This document shows, piece by piece, positions 13,563-21,978 of a DNA stretch of 64,000 bases. The translations under genes were made by a program, and so were the position numbers. The DNA comes from G965279335 sp965279285 (GTDB lineage: Bacteria > Pseudomonadota > Gammaproteobacteria > DSM-16500): contig OZ257147.1 of assembly GCA_965279285.1 (NCBI GenBank), positions 620,001 to 684,000 on the forward strand. The letters run 5' to 3'. Numbering within the stretch: the stretch's first letter is position 1; every line of letters begins with the position of its first letter. The notes under the pieces were generated by a model, which was not told the origin of the DNA, made no database searches, and saw nothing but the letters and a program-made list of their open reading frames with translations.

Positions 13563-14711
13563 ATGCGATCAATTTGGCTTTCGACATTACAGAGTATGCA
13601 AGATAATCCAAAATTTAGTGCTGCTAAATTAAATGATGTAGTGCCATCACAAGCTAAATCAACACGTCCTTCTGAAGATAAATTAATAAAAATAAATGTT
13701 GATCAAATTAATTTAGCGCTTGATAGTTTAAACTATCCTAGTTGCGCTAGTTGTAAACATCCTATTTGCGGGTCATCAGCGGCGCGCTGTCAATGCTCAG
13801 GTAATGAAAAATACCAAGAACAATATTTAGCATTACGACAAGAAATTGAAGCAACTGAACATGCATTTAATACTTTCATGGCCACACCATTTAGACAAGC
13901 ACGTAATGGTTTTGGTTTTTCTAGTACTATCTTTGGGGGAATCAGTTTATTTCTTACCAATGCAGTGCAAGCGAGTTTTGCAGTGGCGATGTCGGCATTG
14001 ATTATTCCACCATTGGTTATTGGTGGTTATATTTATTATCGAGCTAAGCGTGAAGATACTGCGGCTGCGGAAGAGTTATACGCTACTTTTTTTGCGAAAA
14101 AAGTTGAATTAATGTGTTTGCAGCAAGAAATTATTACATTGCAGTATCAAGATAACAGAAGCTGCGATTTACAAGATCCTTTGCCTCACTATACTAAACC
14201 ACAAAAAGAAAAAAGAAATTTCCTAGCTAACTCATTTGGACATTTTATTGCGGCATCACTTGCTACATTAGCTATGGTACAAACAGTCATTAAATTTGGA
14301 TTTTTAGCGAGCTTAATGGTAGTGAGTGGTCCAATTGGATGGGGAGTTGCAATCGGTGCAGGGCTTATTGTCGGTGGTTATTTTGCTTATAAGCGTTATA
14401 AACATCTCTCAGCAAAAAATAGGGTTGATAGTCAGTTAGCTACGGTTGCAACAATTAAGGCTAACCTTAAAGCAGTAAAAGAAAGCCTTAAAAATACATC
14501 TGCTAATACTAAGAAAAGTAGCACGCATACTATTGCAACAATGTTTGACATGGATTTAGTTGAAAAACCAGCAGTAGTTAATGCAGAGAGCATCTCTATG
14601 CTACAACATACTAAATTATTTTCTGCTAATAATAGTCAGGAAAATTCGAATAAAAACATTATTACTCCTCAAGCTAGCACTCCAGCTGTTGCTGTCACCG
14701 TTACACCATAA
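13563..14711 (+). CDS. Membrane protein with Cys cluster, putative effector
   Basis: A 382-residue protein of no recognised family. A cysteine cluster at 61-78 (CASCKHPICG, then CQC) could hold zinc. Two hydrophobic hairpins follow, at about 120-158 (FLTNAVQASFAVAMSALIIP...) and 228-275 (FGFLASLMVVSGPIGWGVAI...), each followed by basic residues. Between and after them are helical, coiled-coil-prone stretches, and the C-terminus is a T/V/A-rich tail. The layout, a soluble N-terminus plus paired membrane hairpins, is common in proteins that insert in host vacuole membranes. That role is inferred only from the layout and from the PmrA-type box. GGAG sits 6 nt before the ATG. The peptidase-like gene follows 54 bp downstream. 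Confidence 0.6.
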   Translation: MRSIWLSTLQSMQDNPKFSAAKLNDVVPSQAKSTRPSEDKLIKINVDQINLALDSLNYPSCASCKHPICGSSAARCQCSGNEKYQEQYLALRQEIEATEHAFNTFMATPFRQARNGFGFSSTIFGGISLFLTNAVQASFAVAMSALIIPPLVIGGYIYYRAKREDTAAAEELYATFFAKKVELMCLQQEIITLQYQDNRSCDLQDPLPHYTKPQKEKRNFLANSFGHFIAASLATLAMVQTVIKFGFLASLMVVSGPIGWGVAIGAGLIVGGYFAYKRYKHLSAKNRVDSQLATVATIKANLKAVKESLKNTSANTKKSSTHTIATMFDMDLVEKPAVVNAESISMLQHTKLFSANNSQENSNKNIITPQASTPAVAVTVTP

Positions 14712-14765
14712 AGCTAATTATAAATAAATACTTTTAGCCTCATACTCTAAGGATAGATAAAAATA

Positions 14766-15788
14766 ATGCAAAGCCTTTCTATTGAAGTTATTGATCAAGC
14801 AACACAGCATATTAATGATATCCTAGCGTTAGCTATGCAGCATTCACTACAACATGCTGCCGTTGTTGTATCGGATGCTCAGTGTCCACTTGCTATTGCT
14901 TTAACTACAGCATATCAGCGTTGTCTACCGACAGCGACATTCATTAATTTTGATGCTGTTGCTCCGGCAGAAGTACTTGCTGCATTTACACAGCTTCATC
15001 CGGGCGATTTAGTCGTATTGATTCAATCAACTAATTTTCGTCTTGAGGCCTTTCGTTTGCGCATCGAATTATTTAAACAAGCACTCAAAGTGATTGAACA
15101 TCCGCATCTTGCTAGAATGTCAGCGATTGAAGCAAATTACTATATTGATTCTTTAGCCTATGATCCTATTTATTATCGCGGTGTTGGTAACGCACTTAAA
15201 CAGCGCATTGATAATGCGAGTCATGGTGTTGTTGATAGCGGCGGTGAAAAACTTATTTATAGCGCGCCTTTTGAGTCAGCAAAACTCAATATTGGTGATT
15301 ATTCTGCAATGAAAAATATTGGCGGGCAATTTCCTATCGGTGAGGTATTTACTGAAGCGCAAGATTTAACAACGGTGAATGGCCGCGTACGAATTTTTGT
15401 TTTTGGTGATACAGCATTTACTGTCAATAAACCTGAGCATCCCATCACTTTAGTAATCACGAAAGGTCGAGTCACTGATGTCATTAATTCAACCCCTGAG
15501 TTTGATGTTGTGCTAGCTAATATTCGTGCGGATGAAGGTGAGGTTTGGCTGCGTGAATTAGGTTTTGGTATGAATCGTGCTTTTTCTCAAGATCGCACTG
15601 TCAGTGATATTGGCACTTATGAACGCATGTGTGGCGTCCACTTATCATTAGGCGCAAAACATGGTGTTTATAATAAAAGTAATTTGCGTCGTGCTGATAC
15701 CCGGCATCATGTGGATGTTTTTGTTGCGACACACTTGGTGTATTTGGATGATGAGATTATTTATCGGGATGGGGCTTGGTGTGTTTAA
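14766..15788 (+). CDS. M29-like aminopeptidase / NicX-fold protein
   Basis: A 340-residue protein. The C-terminal half matches the metal-site pattern of the peptidase M29 (AmpS) superfamily: GQFPIGEVFTEAQD supplies the first Glu, RELGFGMNRAF the second, GVHLSLGAKHG and RHHVDVFV the His and Asp. The N-terminal half (AAVVVSDAQCPLAIALTTAY, GDLVVLIQSTNF) is the Rossmann-like part. Members are metal-dependent aminopeptidases, while the related NicX is a ring-opening dioxygenase, so the reaction is uncertain. The ATG lies just after a GGATAGATAAAA stretch. It is co-directional with the membrane protein upstream (54 bp) and may share its PmrA-type promoter. A composite repeat element follows the stop. 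Confidence 0.55.
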   Translation: MQSLSIEVIDQATQHINDILALAMQHSLQHAAVVVSDAQCPLAIALTTAYQRCLPTATFINFDAVAPAEVLAAFTQLHPGDLVVLIQSTNFRLEAFRLRIELFKQALKVIEHPHLARMSAIEANYYIDSLAYDPIYYRGVGNALKQRIDNASHGVVDSGGEKLIYSAPFESAKLNIGDYSAMKNIGGQFPIGEVFTEAQDLTTVNGRVRIFVFGDTAFTVNKPEHPITLVITKGRVTDVINSTPEFDVVLANIRADEGEVWLRELGFGMNRAFSQDRTVSDIGTYERMCGVHLSLGAKHGVYNKSNLRRADTRHHVDVFVATHLVYLDDEIIYRDGAWCV

Positions 15789-15805
15789 AGTATGTTGAGC
15801 TATCA

Positions 15806-15945
15806 GTTACTATTCAGCAACTAGAGAGTTTGGTGGGCACGCTGCGCTTTGCCCACCCTACATTTTTTATAATTTATTTTTGTAATTTTTGTAGGGTGGG
15901 CAAAGCGCAGCGTGCCCACCAACTCTCTAGCTGCTGAATAGTTAC
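15806..15945. repeat. Composite MITE-like element (140 bp)
   Basis: Cores at 15832-15861 (minus orientation) and 15891-15920 (plus orientation), spacer AT-rich. The outer arms (TTACTATTCAGCAACTAGAG and CTCTAGCTGCTGAATAGTTAC) match with few changes. It lies between the peptidase-like gene and the secreted Cys-rich gene and would end transcripts as a long hairpin. Confidence 0.9.
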
Positions 15946-16080
15946 ACTTATCCCCAATAAAATGTATAAATTCTGCCTCAGAAAAATCAACAAGTAAAAA
16001 TACGGAGCCTCTACGCCGCAATTTTTATGCTATAGTAAATAAAATAGATTCTATTTTTTTACTTAACCCAAGAGGCCATC

Positions 16081-16578
16081 ATGAAACCACTTTTAAAGCT
16101 TTTGTTTTCAAGTCTTCTTATTTTAGCTTCCGTTTCTATCTATGCAGAAAATATCAGTGTTGAAGAGATGCGTGCAACCTGTCTTACTGGATTTATGAAA
16201 GATGCTGATAAAGCATCTGATGTTGATGCTTATAAAAGCTATGTAAATAATCTCTGTGAATGCACCGGTAATAAAGTGGGTGGCAGAGAAATAACAGACC
16301 AAGCAGAAGTGATGGCTGGTATGGGAAGTTGCATGAAATTAAGTTTATTAACAGAAACAATGAATTCATTAAAAGATGATGAGACAATTAATGAAGATAA
16401 AATTTCTGCTGGTTGTATGAATGAATGGAAAATATTTACTTCCATGAAAACCAATCAAGGTACGTTAGAAAAATATTGTTCATGTGCAGCGAAAGCAATT
16501 ATGGCACAAGATAAAAACAAACGTGGGGAAAGTGAGTTAGATCAAATATCAATGAATTGTGTGGATAAGGATAGTTAA
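16081..16578 (+). CDS. Secreted Cys-rich protein with internal duplication
   Basis: A 165-residue protein with a clear signal peptide (about 1-22, LLFSSLLILASVSIYAEN). The mature part has eight cysteines in two similar sets: C34, C59-x-C61, C84 and C112, C133-x-C135, C160. Each set follows the order C, helix, CxC, helix, C, which indicates two copies of a small disulfide-bonded helical module. It is likely periplasmic or secreted; no function can be assigned. AAGAGGCC precedes the ATG, and a short perfect palindrome (AAAATAGA-T-TCTATTTT, 16041-16057) lies in the leader. It is convergent with the deacetylase, with a shared hairpin between them. Confidence 0.7.
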   Translation: MKPLLKLLFSSLLILASVSIYAENISVEEMRATCLTGFMKDADKASDVDAYKSYVNNLCECTGNKVGGREITDQAEVMAGMGSCMKLSLLTETMNSLKDDETINEDKISAGCMNEWKIFTSMKTNQGTLEKYCSCAAKAIMAQDKNKRGESELDQISMNCVDKDS

Positions 16579-16588
16579 TTTTCCTGGA

Positions 16589-16614
16589 CTGTCATCCTGA
16601 GGATGACAGCTTTT
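16589..16614 (+). terminator. Hairpin terminator between convergent genes
   Basis: CTGTCATCC-TGA-GGATGACAG is a perfect 9-bp stem (16589-16609) with CTTTT after it, 10 bp past the stop of the Cys-rich gene. The stem would also form in the transcript from the opposite gene, but without a T run. Confidence 0.6.
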
Positions 16615-16618
16615 ATCA

Positions 16619-17404
16619 TCATGGCAGCCTTTTAGCATTCGCCCCATTCACTATCGCAATAAATGTCTTCATTGATTGACCTTCAACTATCATGAACCGT
16701 GGCTGCGCCATAGGTCGATAACTTTTATTAGCAGTACGCGCATCAATACTAAAGGCCATGGTATAACCCGCTTTTGCTGCTGCATTTTCTAAATATGCAT
16801 TATAAATTCCAAATGGCCAAGCCAATAACGTAATCGGCGTATGCAATTTTTCAGCTAATATTTTTTTAGAATTCGCTATTTCATTATTAACTGATTTTTC
16901 ATAATTTTCAGCCGAAAGTCGCTTTTTTTCTTGTTTAAAATTAGGATGTGAATAAGTATGCCCTTGAATATCAAACAGGCCGGTCGCTTTTAATTCTTGT
17001 AATTCTTCCCAGGTCATTGCATTTTTTCCCGCCGAAATAGTTTGCGGATAAATAAACAAAGTCACGGGCACATTATATTTACGAACGAGTGGAAACATAT
17101 AAGTATACACCGATTGCCAGCCATCATCTGCTGTAATGACCACCGCTTTTTTTGGCAACGTTGAGCGCTTTCCTTGTAAATATTCTACAGCTTCGGTGAG
17201 TGGTATCACAGTAAATCCATTATCTTTTAACCATTGTAATTGCTCGGCAAATTTTTCTGGGCGCAGATTCATGCTGCCTGGTTTAGTAGGATTAAAATTG
17301 TGATAACAAAGAATAGGGATGTTAATCGTATCATCAGCTGATGCTGTATGTGAAAATACCACTGACACAATTAATAATAGACAATAAATAAATCGCATGA
17401 CCAT
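16619..17404 (-). CDS. Polysaccharide deacetylase (NodB domain), exported
   Basis: The frame reaches 17443, but AGGAG 8 nt before the ATG at 17404 fixes the start there (261 residues) and puts a signal peptide first (MVMRFIYCLLLIVSVVFSHTASA). The NodB domain shows ITADDGW (D93-D94, catalytic base and metal Asp) and GHTYSHP (H149 and H153, metal ligands). The C-terminal LLAWPFGIYN supplies the third conserved motif. Such enzymes remove acetyl groups from N-acetylglucosamine in peptidoglycan or surface polysaccharide in the periplasm. YHNF...FAEQLQWLKDNGF also resembles the PgaB/IcaB subgroup. It is downstream of dbpA by 35 bp and probably co-transcribed with it. The substrate is not readable from sequence. 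Confidence 0.85.
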   Translation of the reverse strand: MVMRFIYCLLLIVSVVFSHTASADDTINIPILCYHNFNPTKPGSMNLRPEKFAEQLQWLKDNGFTVIPLTEAVEYLQGKRSTLPKKAVVITADDGWQSVYTYMFPLVRKYNVPVTLFIYPQTISAGKNAMTWEELQELKATGLFDIQGHTYSHPNFKQEKKRLSAENYEKSVNNEIANSKKILAEKLHTPITLLAWPFGIYNAYLENAAAKAGYTMAFSIDARTANKSYRPMAQPRFMIVEGQSMKTFIAIVNGANAKRLP

Positions 17405-17439
17405 GATCTTCTCCTTGATTGTGTTTAAATCCCTATAAA

Positions 17440-18855
17440 TCAACGCAGTTTCTTTACGCTAACTTTACGACCTTTTAATTTTCCATTTTGTAAATAACGA
17501 TAGGCTTTATCAACATGATCTTGATGAATTGCAACATAAGAACAAAGTGCTGCAACATCAATTTTACCAATTGCTGTACCAGGTAATCCAGCATCTTTTG
17601 TTAACGCACCTAAGATATCCCCAGGACGAATTTTATCTTTTTTTCCAGCATCAAGACAGACTGTCGTCATTGTTGGCTGAAAAATAGTGGCATTATTATT
17701 TAATTCACTGATGTTTCCCCAGACCAGAGGTTGAGGCATGCTATCTTTTATTATTGCAATTCGTTCTGCATCAGCGGGCATAATTAAACTTAATGCTAAA
17801 CCTTTATTTCCAGCACGTCCAGTACGGCCAATACGATGAATATGGGCGTCTTGTTCAAAAGCTAAATCATAATTAATAACCGCAGGTAATTCTTTAATAT
17901 CTAAGCCACGCGCTGCAACATCTGTGGCAACTAAAATGGAACAACTTTGATTAATAAAACGAATAAGCACCTGATCACGTTCAGCTTGCTCCATGTCGCC
18001 ATTGAGTGCTAATGCGCTAAAACCAGCTTCTGCAAGTAATTCAGTTAATTCTGTTGTTTGTTGTTTGGTATTACAAAAAATTAATGTCGCGGCAGGTTGG
18101 TAGTGTAATAACAATGCTTTTAATAAAATAATTTTTTTCGCTTGATTGTTAACTTCAAAAAATCGTTGTTCAATATCGTGTTGCGTATGCGTAGTTTCAA
18201 TCAGTACTTCTTTAGGTTTTTGCATAAACTGTTTGCTGATTTTTTTTATTTCATCAGAATAAGTAGCAGAAAATAATAATGTTTGACGTTGACGAGGGGA
18301 GATATGAATAATGGCTTTTATGGCATCTAAAAAACCCATGTCTAACATTCTATCGGCTTCATCTAAAATTAAAACTTTTAATCTATTTAATGATAACGTT
18401 TTTTTATCTAAATGTTTTTGTACTCGACCGGGTGTGCCCACAATAATATGTGCACCATGTCTTAATGAATCTAATTGTGGTTTCATCAGCGTGCCGCCGG
18501 ATAAATTTAAAATTTTCACATTAGGCATCAGACGCGCTAAACGACGTAATGCTTGACTGACTTGTTCAGCTAATTCACGAGTAGGGCAGAGAACTAAAGC
18601 CTGCACAGCAAAAATTTCACTATTTAAATTATTTAATAAGGACAAGCCAAAAGCCGCTGTTTTTCCACTACCGGTTTTAGCTTTAGCCAGCACGTCTTCA
18701 CCTTGCAACATCAGGGGCAAGCTTTGTACTTGGATAGGCGTCATTATTTCATAGCCTAGTGACGCTAAATTAGTTAATAAGGTCTCACGCAGGGGTAGGC
18801 TAGAAAACGCGTGCTCGAGGTCAGATGGGCTTTGGGGGGATGTGGGATGTTTCAT
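17440..18855 (-). CDS. dbpA: ATP-dependent RNA helicase DbpA
   Basis: A 471-residue DEAD-box helicase with all motifs: AKTGSGKT (59-66), PTREL (91-95), TPGR (141-144), DEAD (165-168), SAT (196-198) and HRIGRTGRAG near 345. The C-terminal domain (GDILGALTKDAGLPGTAIGK, then VAIHQDHVDKAYRYLQ and KLKGRKVSVKKLR) is the DbpA RNA-binding domain. In E. coli it binds hairpin 92 of 23S rRNA and aids late 50S assembly. The length and domain order are normal. A composite palindromic element lies 35 bp upstream of the start, between this gene and the divergent Ser-rich gene. Confidence is high because of the DbpA-type C-terminus. Confidence 0.93.
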   Translation of the reverse strand: MKHPTSPQSPSDLEHAFSSLPLRETLLTNLASLGYEIMTPIQVQSLPLMLQGEDVLAKAKTGSGKTAAFGLSLLNNLNSEIFAVQALVLCPTRELAEQVSQALRRLARLMPNVKILNLSGGTLMKPQLDSLRHGAHIIVGTPGRVQKHLDKKTLSLNRLKVLILDEADRMLDMGFLDAIKAIIHISPRQRQTLLFSATYSDEIKKISKQFMQKPKEVLIETTHTQHDIEQRFFEVNNQAKKIILLKALLLHYQPAATLIFCNTKQQTTELTELLAEAGFSALALNGDMEQAERDQVLIRFINQSCSILVATDVAARGLDIKELPAVINYDLAFEQDAHIHRIGRTGRAGNKGLALSLIMPADAERIAIIKDSMPQPLVWGNISELNNNATIFQPTMTTVCLDAGKKDKIRPGDILGALTKDAGLPGTAIGKIDVAALCSYVAIHQDHVDKAYRYLQNGKLKGRKVSVKKLR

Positions 18856-18890
18856 TTTTTTCGGTCACTTATTGATGGTTTAAGGGTTTG

Positions 18891-19060
18891 GTAACTGTTC
18901 CGCAGCCAGAGAGTTTGGTGGGCACGCTGCGCTTTGCCCACCCTACAAAATCATTACAATTTTAATATTATTTTGGAAAAATGGTGCTTGCAATTATAAA
19001 AAATGTAGGGTGGGCAAAGCGCAGCGTGCCCACCAAACTCTCTGGCTGCGGAATAGTAAC
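18891..19060. repeat. Composite MITE-like element (170 bp)
   Basis: Cores at 18917-18946 (minus orientation) and 19005-19034 (plus orientation). Outer arms GTAACTGTTCCGCAGCC and GGCTGCGGAATAGTAAC are a variant with compensating changes on both sides (CCGCAGCC/GGCTGCGG), so the stem has been kept. It lies between the divergent starts of dbpA and the Ser-rich gene. Confidence 0.9.
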
Positions 19061-19159
19061 GGGCTTAGTTTAACATTTAATCCTAAAGCTGGCTATTATG
19101 CTAAAAATCAGTAAAATGGCGGCGATTAAATAGGTAATAATGTTATAACGAGGTAGCTT

Positions 19160-19600
19160 ATGTTTGGGTATTTTCAGATAAAAATAGCAGGTCTTTTTAG
19201 TGATTCCTCAAGTCAGCAACCATCTAGTAGAACAAAGGCTGAGAGCAAGCCGCCAGCAACACCAAATCCGCTGCCAGCTCTAACAGCAACGCTACCACTT
19301 GCTAGTAGTGGACCTACGCAAACTTCTTCGCCGAGTTCTTCCTTAACCGAAGTACAGAAAAAATTTCTTACTTCTGAGTCGAATAACACAGACAATACAA
19401 CTCAAGAGCTTGGGCAAGAAACAAATGATGAAGAAGGTGTTCAAACGTCGCCTACTTCTTCGCCAATTTTTAGCTCAGCTATCAGCTTTACTCCTGGCGA
19501 TAAAAATTTTCAAGGCAATCCCGCTTATCTAACAGAGCCGGACTTTAATAACTTAATGCTTGATTCTAAAGCGCGTCCCCCAATCTCTTTACGCAAATGA
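19160..19600 (+). CDS. Ser/Thr/Pro-rich low-complexity protein
   Basis: A 146-residue protein with a short hydrophobic start (MFGYFQIKIAGLFS), then a disordered stretch rich in S, T, P and A (residues 15-110). The end is less biased (FTPGDKNFQGNPAYLTEPDF...). No domain is visible. GAGGTAG precedes the ATG, and TTAACA with TATTAT 18 nt later (near 19070-19100) could be its promoter. It precedes the methyltransferase by 51 bp on the same strand. The composition resembles disordered tails of the putative effectors in this window, but nothing shows secretion. It may be a small effector or a non-conserved ORF. Confidence 0.45.
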   Translation: MFGYFQIKIAGLFSDSSSQQPSSRTKAESKPPATPNPLPALTATLPLASSGPTQTSSPSSSLTEVQKKFLTSESNNTDNTTQELGQETNDEEGVQTSPTSSPIFSSAISFTPGDKNFQGNPAYLTEPDFNNLMLDSKARPPISLRK

Positions 19601-19651
19601 AGTTAATGTTTAAAGATCAAACTTTCATATTTTGTAATTCTGGAGATGTGA

Positions 19652-20956
19652 GTGACAGAAGATAAGCTAAATAAAAAAATAAAAAAAACCCTTTATGGAA
19701 AACCACAAACAGCCAAAGTGATTTTTCCTGCTGGATTTGGTGAGGTTGCTTTAGCTGAAATAAATTCCATTATGAGTAGTCTCTGGTTTCCAAATAAATA
19801 CAGTAGTCAATGTGAATTATTAAAAAATGAAATTCGAATTAATCATGTTCATTTATTTGCTATTACTGAACTTCTTATGCGTAGCCAGTGTCTGACTGAT
19901 ATTCGCTTAATTATTTATGAAGGTAAAACGTTCGGCAACATTACTTTTGAAAAAAAATGCCGTGAAATTGCCTGGGATTTTTATCTCAATAAAACAATGA
20001 CGGTTAAAGTTCATGTTAATTCCATTGCGAGTAGAGCATTTCATGAAACTGGCTTAAAAGAGACATTAAGTCATATTCTTACAGAATATGCAGATGAGGC
20101 TGTCAGTGGTGAAAATTCAACGCAAACTACCACTGTCTATGCCGATCTTTATAAAAATAAATTAACGCTCAGTATTTCTCTGTGCGGAAATCTGCTTTAC
20201 AAGCGTGGTTATAGAACAAACTTCAATGCGAATGCTCCTTTGCGAGAAGACATTGCGGCTTGTTGCATTAAACAATCGTTACAATTTGCTAAGCTTTATT
20301 GTGATCCATGGGTGCCTCAGCAAGTTATTATACCTTTTTCAGGCACTGGGACTTTTGCTTTTGAATATTTACAATTATTTTATCAACTTTCCCCCGTGCT
20401 TTTTGGTCGTGAATATGCGCTAGAGAAAATGCCTTTTTTTAAGGTAGATAATTTTAATTATTTATTAAAAAAAGCACGTGAAAATTGCTTATTTGAGAAA
20501 TTTTTGTTTGATAAGACTCATTCATTATCCATCCATTGTATCGATAGTGCTGAAAAAGCTAATTCGGATTTAATAAGTAATTTAGAAAACTTTAATCATG
20601 CGTTAGTTAAAAATAATTTTCCACTTAAAAATGAATCTTTAACTAAAATAAGCCAAGCTGATTTTTTCCAAATAGATTTACAAAGTACTATTTCAGTAGA
20701 TAAAAGTATTTTTATGCTGCTCAATCCACCCTATGGAATACGTTTAGGTAAAAGCGTTAATTTATATAAAAATATTGCGCAAAAAATCAATGATATGGCG
20801 GGCTTAATAAAAAATAAAAATATCATGGGTTTTATATTATGTCCTACGGAAGAGACTTGGTCTGAGTTTTCTAAGCATTTGCATCGCATGAAATCTGCAA
20901 CATACCATTTTAATCAGGGTGGTATTGATGTTCGGATTTGTCATTTTTATCTGTAA
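19652..20956 (+). CDS. THUMP-type RNA N2-guanine methyltransferase (RlmL N-terminal-like)
   Basis: A 434-residue protein of the UPF0020/THUMP methyltransferase group. Residues about 20-175 fit a ferredoxin-like plus THUMP RNA-binding unit (FPAGFGEVALAEI near the start, then TTTVYADLYKNKLTLSISL). NANAPLREDIAACCI is the hallmark before the methyltransferase fold. IIPFSGTGTFAFE is the SAM-binding motif I, and NPPYG (358-362) is the catalytic motif for methylation of an exocyclic amine. RlmL makes m2G2445 in 23S rRNA; this single-domain protein resembles its N-terminal half. The start is the GTG with TGGAGATGTGA before it. The target base is inferred from family only. Confidence 0.7.
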   Translation: MTEDKLNKKIKKTLYGKPQTAKVIFPAGFGEVALAEINSIMSSLWFPNKYSSQCELLKNEIRINHVHLFAITELLMRSQCLTDIRLIIYEGKTFGNITFEKKCREIAWDFYLNKTMTVKVHVNSIASRAFHETGLKETLSHILTEYADEAVSGENSTQTTTVYADLYKNKLTLSISLCGNLLYKRGYRTNFNANAPLREDIAACCIKQSLQFAKLYCDPWVPQQVIIPFSGTGTFAFEYLQLFYQLSPVLFGREYALEKMPFFKVDNFNYLLKKARENCLFEKFLFDKTHSLSIHCIDSAEKANSDLISNLENFNHALVKNNFPLKNESLTKISQADFFQIDLQSTISVDKSIFMLLNPPYGIRLGKSVNLYKNIAQKINDMAGLIKNKNIMGFILCPTEETWSEFSKHLHRMKSATYHFNQGGIDVRICHFYL

Positions 20957-20958
20957 AT

Positions 20959-20988
20959 AGTAACTACTCTAGCTGCTGAGTAGTTACT
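20959..20988. repeat. Core-less hairpin made only of the outer arms of the repeat element
   Basis: AGTAACTACTC (20959-20969) and GAGTAGTTACT (20978-20988) form a perfect 11-bp stem around TAGCTGCT. The arms and loop match the outer ends of the composite elements (GTAACTATTC...AGCTGCTGAATAGTTAC), but the GTAGGGTGGGC cores are absent. It starts 2 bp after the methyltransferase stop and may act as its transcript end. Confidence 0.7.
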
Positions 20989-21061
20989 CTAAATAGTTAT
21001 AAATCACCCTAAAAATAGCGTATACTTAACAAATACATATCATCTAACTAGGGACGAGTTA

Positions 21062-21548
21062 ATGACGGCTATATCTCATTTACCTGATTTTCATGCCATA
21101 TTTAGAGCATTACCTGGATTATATCTGCTCTTAAATTTAAAATTTGAAATTATCGAAGTCAGTGACACCTATCTGCATGCCACCATGGTTAAACGTGAAG
21201 CGATACTTGGCTGCAATGTTTTTGATGCTTTTCCTGACAATCCTAATGATTTAGAAGCAACCGGTGTTAAAAATTTATTATTATCACTTAGCCGTGTTTT
21301 ACAAAATAAAATAACTGACACCATGGCAGTGCAAAAATATGACATTCGGCGTCCAGCATCAGAAGGCGGGGAATTTGAAGTACGTTATTGGAGCCCAATC
21401 AATGCGCCGATCTTTGATGCTGGTGGCCAATTACAATATATTCTTCATCGTGTGGAAGATGTCACCGATTTTATTCAATTAAAAAAAAACCGAAGCCACA
21501 CAAAAAAAAGCGGCGGCAGATTTGCGTAGCCATGTTGTGGACATGTAA
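21062..21548 (+). pseudogene. PAS-domain sensor fragment, frameshifted and truncated
   Basis: The intact frame gives 155 residues with one PAS fold (FRALPGLYLLLNLKFEIIEV, then YWSPINAPIFDAGGQLQYIL and HRVEDVTDFI). This is the N-terminal part of a common sensor histidine kinase or response-regulator type in which the PAS domain leads into a coiled linker. The frame slips in an A-run at 21480-21490. The other frame continues as the true linker (KKTEATQKKAAADLRSHVVD) and then stops at 21548. No kinase follows; the sequence breaks into transposase remains. It could still make a free PAS protein but is best read as a broken gene. Confidence 0.75.
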
Positions 21549-21549
21549 A

Positions 21550-21645
21550 AAATTATTACAAGGAAGGTCAGAGATTGAACCTATCATCGGTCATTTGAAA
21601 AAAGATCATAGATTAAGTCGAAATTATTTGCTCCTGACTTCTTAA
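21550..21645 (+). mobile_element. IS5-type transposase C-terminal remnant
   Basis: A 32-codon open stretch encodes GRSEIEPIIGHLKKDHRL, then SRNYL. This is the conserved end of IS5-superfamily transposases (E-P-x-x-GHLK-x-DHR), including the catalytic-region Glu. It stops early, and no inverted repeats are evident. It marks the point where the PAS gene was cut. Confidence 0.7.
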
Positions 21646-21900
21646 CATTTTCTGCAAAAAAATTCAGCTTCAAGCATTATTCCAGAGACAGCCACCGCAG
21701 CTACTATTGCTGCAGCCGCAGCTACAAATGTAAGTATTGCAAAACCTGCCGCCACCACTTCTTTTCCATTTTTATTCAAGCCAACAAACAGCAATACAAT
21801 TCATAGCAATCATCTAGCCACAACAGTTAAAAAAAGCCACAAAACTAACGATGTAACTATTTACATGAAAACACTAGCACAAAAAAGCATTGATATTTAG
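21646..21900 (+). pseudogene. Orphan open frame, start-less gene tail
   Basis: An open frame of about 84 codons with no start, Ala/Thr-rich (ETATAATIAAAAATNVSI), then FKPTNSNTIHSNHLATT, ending at a TAG. The bias toward A, T, S and N resembles the tails of the giant proteins and coiled-coil proteins in this window. It is probably the displaced end of a lost gene. A further 23-codon frame (21911-21982, ending VGGPAPIRVKKG) touches the convergent gene and looks like another scrap. Confidence 0.35.
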
Positions 21901-21978
21901 AAAATTATTTATGACGCTTAGTAATGACTATGTAGATAAGCCAGTTGGAGGTCCGGCCCCGATTCGTGTAAAAAAGGG

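Noticed and set aside
15821..16021. Minus-strand 66-codon frame containing VGTLRFAHPT
   Set aside because: It is just the reading of the palindromic repeat plus flanks, with no ribosome site. It is a shadow, although the same peptide is truly coding inside the giant genes.
17405..17443. ATG at 17443 as start of the deacetylase, overlapping dbpA
   Set aside because: AGGAG at the proper distance and a signal peptide place the start at 17404. The longer form would bury the signal peptide.
2245..19060. Repeated 30-bp palindromes as a CRISPR array
   Set aside because: Copies are kilobases apart, paired head to head, with no regular unique spacers and no cas genes.
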